Of a stretch of DNA of 64,000 bases, positions 1 to 10,210 are shown in pieces; position 1 is the first letter of the stretch; each line of letters opens with the position of its first letter. Below the pieces are notes generated by a model. The model was not told the origin of the DNA and searched no databases. It saw nothing but the letters and a program-made list of their open reading frames with translations. Location: positions 310,001 to 374,000 of the forward strand of contig WNYE01000033.1 of the NCBI GenBank assembly GCA_021396245.1, given 5' to 3'. Origin of the DNA: Sporothrix humicola. Lineage: Eukaryota; Ascomycota; Sordariomycetes; Ophiostomatales; Ophiostomataceae. A program made the position numbers and the translations under genes.

Positions 1-1008
1 TTGCCCGTACTGCTCCCGCGCCGCCTCGCGGATAATCGCCTCCAGCCCGGCCATGCCCGCACAGCCCATCACCACGCAGCCCACGTCCGAGCTGGTCAGC
101 AGCTGCTTCGTGGCCGCCTTGAGCTTCGCGCGGATCACCTCGGGCGAGATCCCGCCGTGGAAATCGCCAGCCGTCATGCCCGTCGAGTACACACCCGCAA
201 ACTTGCGGCTGCCACTGTCGTCGTGCTTTTCAGAGCCAAGGTATGCCGCAGCGCCCTCCGCCAAGTGCTTCTCCCAGAACTTGCCCGTCGTGACAACGCC
301 CCACGTCTTCCAGCGGCCGCCGACAGGGTAGGCCGGCAGGAGGGACAGCGCCGTCAGGATACTAGCCTCGAAGATGCCCGTCACAACGACACCGCTGCCT
401 GCGAGCAGGTCAGTGAGCTTGCCCACCAGCGGGTGCACGCTGAAGCACGCCACCAGGATGGCATCGTAGCTGCGGGCGGCGTGCTCGACGTCAAACTCGG
501 CCAGCACAACGGTCGTGCTCTTTGCGAGGTCCTCGTCGCCGTCAATGCTGGCCGGGCTGTCCTTGGGCGCCGTATATGTGGAAAGTTGGAGTGACTATGA
601 TGTTAGTGAGTGTATGATGAAAGGGGTTTCAAATAAAAATGAATGTGAGGTAAACAAATGAGTGAAAGTGAAGACTAGTGGTGTTCCTCATATATCTTTT
701 GTTGTAGTGTTTTTCGTTTTTTATTTCATCCAAATGTCACATAATTTTTTCATTAATTCTTTTTTTTTTAAACAAAACAAAGTAAAAAAATAAATCATGT
801 GAAAATGAAATAAAAACAATGTAAATACCACAAAATAAACAAAGACACCCCAGACAGACGCAGTGTAACTCACCTTTGGCAGATTGATGCTCTTGATGGC
901 CTCCTCGACGCCATGGGTCATGTCCACGGACGAGTTGGGGTTTAGAACCAAGATCCGCACTGTGTCCTTGTGCGACTCCATGTTTGCTGTGCGCGACACC
1001 AGGGTCAT
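1..1008 (-). CDS. Asp/Glu/hydantoin racemase family protein (DCG1-like), partial
   Basis: Two exons are read on the minus strand: 1008-874 and 594-1, running off the left edge so the C-terminus is missing. The donor GTGAGT starts at 873 and the acceptor TAG ends at 595; the intron is 279 bp and AT-rich. Exon 1 carries the N-terminal signature ILVLNPNSS followed by MTHGVEEAI. Exon 2 continues through a YTAPKDSPASI segment, the cysteine motif VACFSVHPLV, the segment GVVTTGKFW and the second cysteine motif VVMGCAGM. These two cysteines are the usual catalytic pair of cofactor-independent Asp/Glu and hydantoin racemases. Yeast DCG1 is linked by expression to allantoin catabolism, but the substrate of fungal members is not firmly known. 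The start at 1008 is the first ATG; the ATG at 981 is an alternative. Family call is firm, substrate is open. Confidence 0.88.
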
Positions 1009-1602
1009 TGGCCGTATTGCGTATGTACTCTGAATTTTGGTGAAAAATAAGTGATTGTCGAGACAAAATCATGAATGAGCACAATATCTCTATGACTCGA
1101 CGACTTGATATTTAAATCGCCACGATACAGTGGGCACAGTGGGCTTTGGCTCGGTTTCGCCCGATTGTCGATAAGCGTGGGGCCGCCCGCCGCCTGTAGC
1201 CGCTGTTGCGTCTTTTTGCCAGCGCCGACCTCCGGCACTTTGGGATCTGGTAGCAAATGGCAAAGCAGAGCGCTGATTGGTGCGCATAGCTTGACCGTCT
1301 TCTACGACGTATTCTGCCGTACTTTTAGTCCCCTTAGGGCCCACAATTTATCACGTGTCTGGGTTAATTCAATTGTGAGCTCAAGCTCCCCGCGCTTTCC
1401 TCACAGCTTCATGTAATTCGTCGCGTTCTTGCCCACTTACTCTTTCCTCTTTCAACCTTCAACCTCCGACGACGAACCCGCGCCTTCCTATTTACCGTCG
1501 CTCATCACGACAATATTTTTATCATCACCCACATATACGAGCATATTTTATCTCTGTTGCTCTTTCCGTCTTGGTTGCTAGAGCTGCTTCCGTTCTTAAC
1601 AG
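1009..1602. other. Divergent promoter region between the racemase and SGF29 genes
   Basis: No open frame here looks like a gene. The stretch separates the minus-strand racemase start from the presumed 5' UTR of the plus-strand SGF29 gene. Pyrimidine-rich sequence from about 1430 to 1500, followed by a GTAAGT donor at 1603, suggests that SGF29 transcription starts near 1450-1590. This is inferred from composition only. Confidence 0.4.
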
Positions 1603-1862
1603 GTAAGTGCACACATCTCTCTCCGGCAACGGCCCTCCATTGAGCTCCTATCCATGTCTTCCTCCATCGCATCTGCATCTGCTTCTGCATCTTCTGCACT
1701 GCACTCCCATTCCATTCTCCCATTACCCAAACACTACTATTATCTGTCAACTATCATCTCAACTCTTAACCGGACATTCCCATCATTCCCCATTGCCAAT
1801 CGCATTATCAACATTGCCAACTGCATTTCCAACTACATTGCCACCTTCATCTTCATCTGCAG
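1603..1862 (+). other. Probable 5' UTR intron of the SGF29 gene
   Basis: A strong donor, AACAG then GTAAGT, starts at 1603. A pyrimidine-rich stretch ending ATCTGCAG stops at 1862, and branch-like TTAAC and CTCAAC elements lie between. Removing it leaves a leader that carries a 29-codon upstream frame at 1894-1983. RNA data would be needed to prove it. Confidence 0.5.
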
Positions 1863-1893
1863 CTTTCCAACCATACCCCAAACATATTTCAAG

Positions 1894-1983
1894 ATGCCAC
1901 CCCGCAAGAAGAGAAAAGTTGTCAAGAATCTCCAGGGTGATCTGGCTAACATTGAAAGCGATTTCGGTGGCGTCAACTACTAG
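1894..1983 (+). other. Upstream ORF of 29 codons with an SV40-like basic motif
   Basis: The frame begins MPPRKKRKVV, close to the classical monopartite nuclear localisation signal, and ends in TAG at 1981-1983, 234 bp before the SGF29 ATG. It lies in the same frame as the SGF29 ORF, which stays open upstream of its ATG to just after this stop. One reading is a regulatory uORF. The other is a spliced N-terminal exon: a weak GTGATC donor at about 1936 joined to the acceptor CTACACAG ending at 2028 would restore the frame and give SGF29 a basic, then Ser/Thr/Glu-rich, N-terminal extension. I cannot choose between these from sequence. Confidence 0.4.
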
Positions 1984-2217
1984 GAGCCGAAATCAAACTC
2001 GCGACACCGGTTTGGCGTTTCCTACACAGTGCCCAGCTCAACTTCAGCTTCATCCTCAGCCTCGGCCGCACCCTCATCAACACCATCGACGTCGGTCGAC
2101 CCTACGCCTGAATTAGTGGAAACTGCCAGTGAACTTGATCTCGGACCCGAAACCGAAACTGAATCTGAATTTGAACCTGAACCTGAACGACCAGAACAAC
2201 CATCCGCCACAAGAAAG

Positions 2218-3519
2218 ATGTCGAGAAACCGCTCGGGCCGCTCAGGCCCCAACCGCGGCAGCCACGTCGGCGAAGAGTACATGGCGTGGCAGAGCATCAA
2301 GGAAGACCTGCGCAGTCTGGTCGAAGCGCAAAATGAGGACAATGACAACCTGCGCAAGATTATCGCGCAGGACGAGCTGATGCACGCGCAGTCCCAAAAG
2401 AAGAACATGGACGAGGAGGCACAAGAAAAGATCCAGGAGGACCTGTTCCGCAAGGGCGTCAAGTCTGCCGAGGCCGTGCAAAAGTTTGCCCAGCAACAAT
2501 TGCTGGAGAAGCTCGAGTTTATCCGCGACGTACAGAAATCCAAGGAGAACACAGAGGCGAGCACCGACCGATTCGGCGGGACACCGCAGCGGCAGGCCGC
2601 TGCGGCAGCGTCCGCTAGCAACTCGCGGAGTGCCGGACGGACCAGCACGCGGGAGAGCGCACGCGAGCAGCGCGAAAAGGAACGGAGCAGCAACAAGGAA
2701 TCCGAGCGCGAAAAGGAGCGCGAGAAGGAGAGGGACCTGAAAGAAAAGGAAAGGGAAAAGGAAAAGGAGCGCGAACGGGAGCGCGAAAAGGAAAAGGCGG
2801 CTCAAAAGGAAAAGGAGCGCGAGCGCGAGCGGGAAAAGGCGGCCGAGAAGGAACGCGAGAAGGAACGCGAGCTGGAGCGCGAAAAGGAGCGCGAAAAGGA
2901 CCCGTACGAGTTTGAGGGCCCCGGCGACGAGATGGACATTGAGCCGAGCAGCAGCACGGGCAACGGCCGCAAGGGTGGCAGCGGCAACGGCAACGACCGC
3001 AGCGACCGGTCTTCGCATGCCCGCGACAGTGTCCCGCCCTCAGCCAAGGCGGACAGCGTCGAGCCCCAGGGTCCGGGCAGCGCTATGACGTCGGCGGCAC
3101 AGCGGTCTAGGGTGATGTTTGTCAAGGGCCAGGACGTCGTGTTCAAGCCCAAGCCGGCCAACCTCAACGACTCGGCGGAGTGGTTCCTGGGCAAGGTGCA
3201 GCAGGTGCTAGGCGAGGGCAAGTCACGGCGCTACAAGGTCAAGGACGAGGACCCGGACGTCGACCCCGAGCAGCGCCAGGAATACCGCACAAGCGCCAGC
3301 AACATGATTCCCCTGCCGCCGCCGGGCCAGGTCCTGACCGAGCTCGAGGCGGGCCGCACGGTCCTCGCCCTGTACCCGGACAGTACGACGTTCTACAAGG
3401 CCGAGGTGATGAGCACCGACAGGGACACGGGCAAGGTCAACCTGCGGTTCGAAGGGGAAGAGAACTCGGGCACGCTGCAGGAGGTCGAGCGGCGCTTTGT
3501 CGTCGAGTACCGCAACTAG
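2218..3519 (+). CDS. SGF29: SAGA complex subunit SGF29 (tandem Tudor histone H3K4me reader)
   Basis: This encodes 433 residues from the first ATG in the frame and has no intron in the coding part. Residues 1-110 (opening MSRNRSGRSG, then EEYMAWQSIKEDLRSLVEAQ) form the charged helical region that anchors SGF29 in the SAGA acetyltransferase module. About residues 140-230 are an extreme Glu-Arg-Lys tract built on EREKEREK, probably a long single helix or coiled coil. Residues 300-433 hold the SGF29 C-terminal double Tudor domain, recognisable from VKGQDVVFKP, YRTSASNMIPLPP, RTVLALYPDSTTFYKAEV and a final RFVVEYRN. The domain binds di- and trimethylated H3K4 and recruits Gcn5 acetylation to chromatin. 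The charged tract makes the protein longer than the roughly 260-residue yeast form. An upstream spliced start cannot be excluded (see 1894-1983). Confidence 0.92.
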   Translation: MSRNRSGRSGPNRGSHVGEEYMAWQSIKEDLRSLVEAQNEDNDNLRKIIAQDELMHAQSQKKNMDEEAQEKIQEDLFRKGVKSAEAVQKFAQQQLLEKLEFIRDVQKSKENTEASTDRFGGTPQRQAAAAASASNSRSAGRTSTRESAREQREKERSSNKESEREKEREKERDLKEKEREKEKEREREREKEKAAQKEKEREREREKAAEKEREKERELEREKEREKDPYEFEGPGDEMDIEPSSSTGNGRKGGSGNGNDRSDRSSHARDSVPPSAKADSVEPQGPGSAMTSAAQRSRVMFVKGQDVVFKPKPANLNDSAEWFLGKVQQVLGEGKSRRYKVKDEDPDVDPEQRQEYRTSASNMIPLPPPGQVLTELEAGRTVLALYPDSTTFYKAEVMSTDRDTGKVNLRFEGEENSGTLQEVERRFVVEYRN

Positions 3520-4737
3520 TTCGTGGTGCCCTTGCTACATTGATTTACTTTGTACTTTCATGTTCTTTCGTTTTTGTTTAGGGATTGCAAGGCGCAATGG
3601 GATAGGATTATTGGCTTAGGTATGGAGTATAAGTATCAGTTCACGATAGGCCGCAGGAATGGCCATTTGAATACCCAGGAAAGAAAGGGATGTGACAAAT
3701 CACAAGTTTATTTGTTTTGTACACGAGATTACCAAGTGTAGACACAATGCGGGTGTGCACACAATCTATCGAGATCACGATATGGACCCCATACTCTGTT
3801 CGTTTTGTATGATTTGATATGATATCAATGTGACATCTGTTACTTCGTATATTGTGGCTTTTGTCGCCATCAGGGTGCAGTGTCAGTGTAATTCATCTTA
3901 GCGAGCAATTTACAGGTCGTTTCGCGAGATCTGTACGCTGTAATTTTGGGTACACCGTAGTTGAGGTCTTGCAATTTGGAGCACATGATGCTCTCCACAC
4001 AAAAAGGTTGGGAGGTGAGGGAGGAGGCTAGCCTTCCTAGCCTCCCTATTAAGCAGATTAAGCCAGGAACCCCACTCTTTGCCCCTGGGCGCTTGGGGAC
4101 GCTTGGACGCTTTGGGCTGCCTTTGCCGTGCAGATGGACGACTGGTCAGGGGCAGGAGCGAGGGAAAGAAGGTAGGGAAGGCGGCTGCCACCAACCGGAG
4201 CGAGAGTCCACAATCAGTCGACAGGCAATTTAACAAATTCCCCAGAGAAACAGCGAAACGAAACAGCACCGCAGAACCGCAAAACGCAAAACGCAAAACG
4301 CAAAACCGCAAAAAGGAGGAAGCTCAAAAAGGGAAAAGGAACAAGCCGAAAGTTCCAAGAACAACAAAAGCAAAAGGAACAGCTCCAATTCCCACGAGGC
4401 TGCGAACTCGATCTGCCACACGCCACGACGCGACATTCTCTGATTGCCGATCGCATCCCGGACCCCTTTTTCTTTTTTCGACCTCTCAACTTCCTTTTGC
4501 CGCGCGCAAGCTCTCCAGCTCGCCATCTCTGCCATTGTTGCATCTGACAGCTGACGGATTACGATCCTGGGACTGGACTGCCACGACACCGTCCGCAAGC
4601 CCGACCTCGTCCCTGTGCAAGCCAAGGCCAAGCCTTGTTTACATCGACATCTCATCGCATCGCGATCAGTCCTCGACACCCCTCTTTCGAACTTAACCTC
4701 ACCTGTACTCCGTCGACTCCGTCGACCTCCCTCCACA
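3520..4737. other. Intergenic: SGF29 3' region and ARF6 promoter/leader
   Basis: I see no gene here. It contains a short 7-bp tandem array (CGCAAAA, 4278-4315) and a pyrimidine-rich stretch (about 4460-4540). CT- and AC-rich sequence before the ARF6 ATG is typical of a leader. Confidence 0.4.
4278..4315 (+). repeat. Heptanucleotide tandem repeat (CGCAAAA)
   Basis: About five imperfect copies of CGCAAAA/CCGCAAAA lie in tandem roughly 430 bp upstream of the ARF6 start. The array is non-coding. Confidence 0.7.
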
Positions 4738-5388
4738 ATGGGCGGCCAGTTTTCCAAGATGATGGGCAAGATCTTCGGATCCAAGGAGATGCGGCTGCTG
4801 ATGCTGGGCCTCGACGCCGCCGGCAAGACCACGATCCTGTACAAGCTCAAGCTGGGCCAGGACGTCACCACCATCCCCACCGTCGGCTTCAACGTTGAGA
4901 CTGTCACGTATAAGAACGTCAAGTTCAACGTCTGGGACGTTGGCGGACAGGACAAGATCCGGCCCCTGTGGAGACATTACTTTAGCGGTGCGTAGCAGGC
5001 AGATGTTCCCCTTCCCATGCAGCGAGGCAGATTGTTGTCATCCCCGCATATGATACTAACTCTTCACCTCCCCCCAGGAACACAAGGTCTCATCTTCGTC
5101 GTCGACTCGTCCGACCGGGTACGCATGGAGGAGGCCAAGCAGGAGCTGCACCGCATCATCAACGACCGCGAGATGAAGGACAGCCTGCTGCTCGTCTTTG
5201 CCAACAAGCAGGACCTGGAGAACTCGATGAAGCCGCAGGAGGTCACAGAGGCGCTTCAGCTGTCCAAGCTCAAGGACAAGATCTGGTACGTGGTGCCGAG
5301 TTGCGCGACCACGGGCGAGGGTCTGCTGGAGGGCCTGGCCTGGCTGTCCAACAATGTCAAGGCACCGCCGGCGCCGGTGAAGAAGTAG
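4738..5388 (+). CDS. ARF6: ADP-ribosylation factor GTPase, ARF6 class (ArfB-like)
   Basis: Exons are 4738-4987 and 5078-5388. The 90-bp intron has a GTGCGT donor, a perfect TACTAAC branch site near 5053 and acceptor CCCCCAG. The protein has 186 residues. Gly2 in MGGQFSKMMG is the expected N-myristoylation site. GTPase motifs are complete: P-loop GLDAAGKT (24-31), switch I Thr48, DVGGQ (67-71), NKQD (126-129) and CAT (159-161). The interswitch KNVKFNVWDVGGQ and the segment ELHRIINDREMKD match ARF6 rather than ARF1, which usually reads KNISFTVWDVGGQ. ARF6-type proteins act at the plasma membrane and endosomes in endocytosis and polarised tip growth. The C-terminus has a short Pro/Ala tail ending in two lysines beyond the usual end of the family. 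Class assignment rests on these diagnostic residues and is fairly secure. Confidence 0.93.
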
Positions 5389-6156
5389 GAGCTCGAGGAC
5401 GGAGTCCGAGAGCGACCGTTGACCGTTGACCGTTACTGTTGGCGGGCTGTTGGCTGTCTACTGTCTGCTGTAGGCCGTCACTGTCTCGCGAGGCTGTGTA
5501 TGCAGTCTATTGTGTCTATGCAGTGCAGTCTATGGGTCTCGTCTCGTCTACCTCTAACTTCTAATGCTGGTGTATGCTGTCGTTATATCGTTGCCTCGCT
5601 TCCCCTCTTCTTCTCTCTATTCCCCTCTCCATCTCCTATCCTCCATATCTCCTTTTTACCCGACCTGTCTTGTCTGTCAGTTTGTTTCCCAGTTCCTTTT
5701 GCGCCTGTCTCTTCCTCTTGACTCTTACTGTTTCTTGTTCTTGTTTCTCGTCTTCTTTTTTCTTGTTCATGCCTTTTATGTACTGGGTGTTGCGTCGGGA
5801 GATGGATAAAAGGGTATACCCAAGGTGGGAGAGAAGGGGGCTTGGACGAGTCGAAAGACACGCCCAATATCCGTTTGTCTCCCACCGATCTTGCGTTTTC
5901 GTTCTCTTCAGTCTACTCCGTGTACTCCGTACCCTTTTCATAGATACCTCGTAATTCGACCTTGTTGCATCTTTTAAAAAAAAATTGAATTTCAGTAAAA
6001 CTATTCCCAAGAAAGAAGTGAAGCAAATCAAGCAAAAGGGGGTATAATATAAGCAACGCAAAGGAAAGGGGAAACATAACAAGCATGTGATGACACAATG
6101 TCCTCAACATGCACATGACAAAAAAATCAACCAACGCCATACAACGCCAACCAGGA
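5389..6156. other. Convergent 3' region between ARF6 and CDK8
   Basis: The two genes converge here. The sequence is pyrimidine-rich from about 5580 to 5770 and AT-rich from about 5940 to 6070, consistent with two 3' UTRs and polyadenylation regions. I see no gene. Confidence 0.4.
5414..5434 (+). repeat. Three tandem copies of GACCGTT downstream of ARF6
   Basis: Three perfect 7-bp copies start 26 bp after the ARF6 stop codon, in the presumed 3' UTR. No function can be assigned. Confidence 0.7.
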
Positions 6157-7557
6157 CTATTCCTTTACCCGTTTGCTGGCCCGGACGAGCGAGTCGTCGG
6201 GCAGGCCGCTCCGCTTGGTACCCGGAAGGCTGCTGGTGCGAATGTCGTTGTCGTCCTGGCTGACGCGCCGGTGCGGATACTCGGTCTTGAGGCCCTCGAA
6301 GCAGTTGTTGTAGATGGGCTCGCCGCCCGTGAAAAAGGGGTGCTCGAGGGCGGCCTCGGCGGTCAGCCGCTTTTCGGGGTCGTACTCGAGCAGGCCGGCC
6401 AGCAGCGAGAAGCCGTTGGCGCCGAGGCTGGCGAGCGAGTTTGGGTTGGCGTTGGCGGTGGCCGAGGGCTGCAGGGGCGCGGACGTCTGGCCCTGGCTGA
6501 TGGTGCTGTAGTACCACTTTTCGAGGTTGCCGCTGCTCGAAGTGGAGGAGGACGACATGTGATGACTGTGGTGGTGCCCATGATGGCTGTGGTGGCTGGT
6601 CATGGGCGGCTGCAGCGTGCTGACCTGCTGGTACTCGGGCATGTTGGCCAGCAGCGGCCACCGCTCCTTGGTGGGCAGGCCCATAATGTCGACAATCTTT
6701 TGCATCTGGTTGCGCTGGAAGGGCACCGTCTTCTTGGAGTCCATCTTGGCCTCCTCGCCCTTGAAGATCGGCCGCAGCGACAGCAGCTCGGCAAAGATGC
6801 AGCCAATGGCCCACATGTCGATCGCCGGCGTGTAGTGGCGGGATCCCAGCAGCAATTCCGGCGCGCGGTACCATATTGTCACGACCACCTTATCGCCCGA
6901 GAACAACGAGTGCAGCGGCTTGTAAAAGAGACGCGCGAGGCCCAAATCGCCAATCTTGACCTGGCCGCCGGACGTGACCATGATGTTGGCGGGCTTGAGG
7001 TCGCGGTGCAGCACCCAGTTGGTGTGCAGGTACTGGCTGCCGTTGAGCAGCTGGAACATGATGCTGCGGATCGTCGACGCCGGGATCGGATGCCGCGGCT
7101 GCTGCGTATGGTGATGGATGATTTGTAGTAAATCATGCTCGGCGTACTCGAATACCATAAAGATACACTTGTCCTCCAGGATGATCTCGACCAGCCGGAT
7201 CACGTTAAAGTGCGAGAGCTCGCTGCACAGCGCCATCTCGCGGATCGCCGACTGGCTGATGCCCGTGTACGTGATCTGCTCGCCTTCCTTGTCCGGCTTG
7301 AACTTTTTGATGGCAAACTCGCCGGGTAGGCCTTGTCGGCTCACCGCCTTGTACACGCGGCCGTATGTGCCACTACTAATAAAACCGATGACGCGGTACT
7401 TGTCCGTCACGCGGACCTTGCTCTGGTAGCCCACATAGCCCACGCTGCGGTCGTTGGGGTCCTCAAACGCCTGCTGCACGCTGCGCTTGATGGCGTGCGC
7501 GCGGATTGCCGAGGCGGACGACGGGCCCGACCCCGTCGGCGGGTTTGTGTGGCTCAT
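6157..7557 (-). CDS. SSN3: Mediator cyclin-dependent kinase CDK8 (SSN3/SRB10)
   Basis: This is a single exon of 466 residues starting at the ATG at 7557. The kinase domain runs from about residue 54 to 390. It shows the Gly-rich loop ISSGTYGRVYK (60-70), the ATP-binding lysine in FAIKK, the helix SQSAIREMALC (101-111) that is diagnostic of CDK8 rather than other CDKs, HRDLKPAN (184-191), the DLG variant of the DFG motif (204-206) and WYRAPELLLG. CDK8 pairs with cyclin C in the Mediator kinase module and phosphorylates the RNA polymerase II tail and transcription factors. A His/Ser-rich insert (HHSHHGHHHSHH followed by SSSSTSSS) lies late in the catalytic domain, in a region that varies in fungal SSN3 proteins. 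The C-terminus ends in a basic tail. Length and motifs fit the family; the assignment is secure. Confidence 0.96.
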   Translation of the reverse strand: MSHTNPPTGSGPSSASAIRAHAIKRSVQQAFEDPNDRSVGYVGYQSKVRVTDKYRVIGFISSGTYGRVYKAVSRQGLPGEFAIKKFKPDKEGEQITYTGISQSAIREMALCSELSHFNVIRLVEIILEDKCIFMVFEYAEHDLLQIIHHHTQQPRHPIPASTIRSIMFQLLNGSQYLHTNWVLHRDLKPANIMVTSGGQVKIGDLGLARLFYKPLHSLFSGDKVVVTIWYRAPELLLGSRHYTPAIDMWAIGCIFAELLSLRPIFKGEEAKMDSKKTVPFQRNQMQKIVDIMGLPTKERWPLLANMPEYQQVSTLQPPMTSHHSHHGHHHSHHMSSSSTSSSGNLEKWYYSTISQGQTSAPLQPSATANANPNSLASLGANGFSLLAGLLEYDPEKRLTAEAALEHPFFTGGEPIYNNCFEGLKTEYPHRRVSQDDNDIRTSSLPGTKRSGLPDDSLVRASKRVKE

Positions 7558-8286
7558 GGGGGGTGGGGGTGTTGGGATGTGTCAACTTTTGTCGAGATGT
7601 CGAGATGCGATGCGATCGAATGGCAATGGAGACGGATGGAAGAGCGTTGAGATCGCCTTCAAAGGCGGCTCTTACGACCTGATACCGGCTGACAGCATTG
7701 ATCCTGTCGGGGGATGCGCTGTATCGATATCGGACCGGCCGTATCGTAGATCAGCGCAAGTGTGGTCGTGGTCGTGGTCGTGGTCGTGATAAGATGTTGG
7801 ATGGAAATGGAGTCGGTGATTGTCGAAAGTGGTGGAGTCCGAGTCTGGGGTTTTGACTGGGACCTGCGACCTGGGGCGATTGCGCCGCTTACGTTTTAGC
7901 GGGGATTGGCCCTGGCTGCTGGTGCGGTGTGCTGACAAAATAGCGCGGTTGACAGCGGCCGAGTCCGCTACAGGCGGATGTCGAGCACGCCGTAACTGGA
8001 ATTACAGGCATTACAGGCACACTTCGAGACAGTGTCACAAAGAGAGCCTCGAGAGCTTCCACGAATACCGGTATCATGACATCCAACGAACATATGATCA
8101 CAGTAAATATGGCCAGGCCACAATAGACATGACACAATGGTACCCTCGCTTGTATGAGACAGATAATTTTATTGCGCGACAGGTCGCCTTTTCATCTCGC
8201 ATAAACACTTCAAACGCAATGCACAAAGCAGTCAACTAACTACTATCCTCGCCACCCTCACCATCTTTCTTTCTTCTTGTTCTCCC
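7558..8286. other. CDK8 promoter and ARP2 3' region
   Basis: I see no gene here. The segment contains a (GTGGTC)n microsatellite near 7763-7788, about 200 bp upstream of the CDK8 start. Confidence 0.4.
7763..7788 (+). repeat. Hexanucleotide repeat (GTGGTC), about four copies
   Basis: Perfect tandem copies of GTGGTC lie in the CDK8 upstream region. The array is non-coding. Confidence 0.7.
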
Positions 8287-9628
8287 CTATCTCGGACCAA
8301 GCTTCTCCAGCACGCGCGCGCCCTGCTCTTCCCACTCGGCCTTGGTCACCCACATCGACTCCTTGTCCGCCATAATGTTGGCCAGCACCGCGCCGCCCAA
8401 AAACACCATGTGTCTCCGGCGCGGCGGGTCCTCTATCCGCACCTTGAACTTGCTGAGGCGCTCCGGGTTGCCGCCCAACACGCGCGTCAGCCACAGCTGC
8501 TTGAGCTCCTTTTCGAGGCGCGAGGGCAGGCCCGGGTACATGCTGCTGCCGCCCGACAGCACAATGGCCTTGAAGAGCGACGAGCGGACGTCGACGTCGG
8601 CGGCCTGGATGGTGTTGAACAAGAACTCGGCCATGCCGGGTTGTTCGCAGTCGACGAGGTGCGGCTGGAAGAGGCACTCGGGCGCCTCGAAGCGCTCGCT
8701 GCCGACGCGGATGACGCGGCCGTCGGGCAGGGTGTAGCTCTCGACGAGGACGGTGGTCTCTTCGCTGAGGCGCTTGTCGAGCTCGAGGTCGTAGGACACG
8801 TAGCAGAGCTTCTCCTTGATCTGGCGGACCGTCTCGAAATCGGCTGTGCGGTTGAGGGCATAGCCGCGGCGAAGGAGGAGGGCAATCAGGTTCTGGGTCA
8901 CGTCGCGGCCGGCCACGTCGAGACGCCGCGTCAGGTGGTTGAGCACGACGGACTCGAACACGGGCACAATGTGCGTCACGCCGTCGCCCGAGTCGACGAC
9001 GACGCCCGACGACAGGCCCTGCGCGTAGAGGGCGAGCACCGCCTGGATCGCCACGTAGACGCCGCCAAAGTTGTACCGGTCAAACATGACCTCGCACATT
9101 TGCTCGCGGTTCTTGAGCGGGTTCATCGGCGGTTCGGTGAGCAAGATCTTGCGGCCCGTCGTGTCGATCTGCATCTTCTCGTAAAACGTATAGTCCCACA
9201 GGTGCTGCATGTCGTCCCATTTCTTGACGATGCCGTTCTCCATCGGGTAGCTGATCTGCAGCATCGTGCGCGCCGCCGCCGCCTCGTCGCCGCACATAAT
9301 GTCCTTGATCACCAGGTCATTGTCGCCCTGTTCCTCTGTGCGTAGAATCGGCCGGCCGACAATCGACGGGTACTGGAACTCGGGGAAGTTCTGGGCCGCA
9401 TAGCCCACCTTGAGGAAGCCCGTGCCGCCGTCAAGGACTGGGAGGGGGGAAGAAAGAGTTAGTAGATGTAGTGTTGGGTGTGGTAGCTGTGAATCGTGGG
9501 GGTGGTGCTCGTTGACGATGTCGACAATGTTGAAGATCGAGTCTCGATGAGGGGAAGCTCGGATGCTGTGGTTCACAGCTGGCAGCTCATTGCCGCGCAT
9601 ACGTACCAATCGGTGGAGGGTTCGCCAT
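8287..9628 (-). CDS. ARP2: Actin-related protein 2 (ARP2/3 complex subunit)
   Basis: Two exons are read on the minus strand: 9628-9607 (22 nt, ATG plus MANPPPIV) and 9437-8287. The intron has donor GTACGT, a CTACTAAC branch site and acceptor CCCAG; the codon for Val8 is split. The protein has 390 residues, as expected. The actin fold is clear: the phosphate-1 loop LDGGTGFLKVGYA, the ARP2-typical stretch YPMENGIVKKWDDMQHLWDYTF, TEPPMNPLKNREQM, phosphate-2 loop VVDSGDGVTH, the adenosine motif IVLSGGSSMYPGLPSRLEKEL and the end segment MVFLGGAVLA. ARP2 pairs with ARP3 as the template of a branched actin filament and works in endocytic patches and hyphal tips. The tiny first exon is easy to miss: a single-exon reading would wrongly extend the frame into the intron. 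Secure. Confidence 0.95.
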
Positions 9629-10210
9629 TGTCGCAGTGGCAGTGGCAGAGGATGTGTCGAGATATGGAGTGTCGAGAGTTCAATTCGCAATTCAATGTCG
9701 TGTTGCTTGGAGGAACTGCATGAGACAGACGTCAACCACTGTACGTCTCTCGGATGGCTGGGCTGCTCCCAGATGCTGACGTTGAATTAGCGGGGTCGGG
9801 GGCGCAGCTACAGATAAAGCGAGCGGAATGCGCCTGCCTGCCAGGGAGCCACGAAGTGGGTAGGCATGCTGGGCAGGAACGATCTAGTACGAAGTTGCAC
9901 GTGACGAGTCTCGTGCTACCCCACACCAAAGTAAACATGGAATTAGGGGCAGACAGACGACGGGTGACATTGATGTGAAATATTCTTGAAATTTCTAATG
10001 AAAATACTGGAAATAAGATACACTGAATATTGTATGAATTATGAAACAAATGAAATATGACTAAAGATGACGGTATGGATATGTCGAAGGACACCATTCT
10101 GCCCTACAATGCGCACTCAACACCCTCACAAACTTACAGGCCCAACCAGGCAAGAGTGGATTCCACAGCTCACTCAACATCCTCTCATCTTGTCTCCTCT
10201 CTCTCCTCCC
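9629..10210. other. ARP2 promoter and 3' region of the secreted repeat protein
   Basis: There is no convincing gene. Frames of 70-120 codons occur but show no family features. The sequence is AT-rich from about 9975 to 10070, probably near the polyadenylation region of the downstream minus-strand gene. Confidence 0.4.

Noticed and set aside
6109..7128. 339-codon plus-strand frame
   Set aside because: It is antisense to the CDK8 kinase domain, whose motifs are complete on the minus strand.
8410..9345. 311-codon plus-strand frame
   Set aside because: Antisense to ARP2; translation has no family features.
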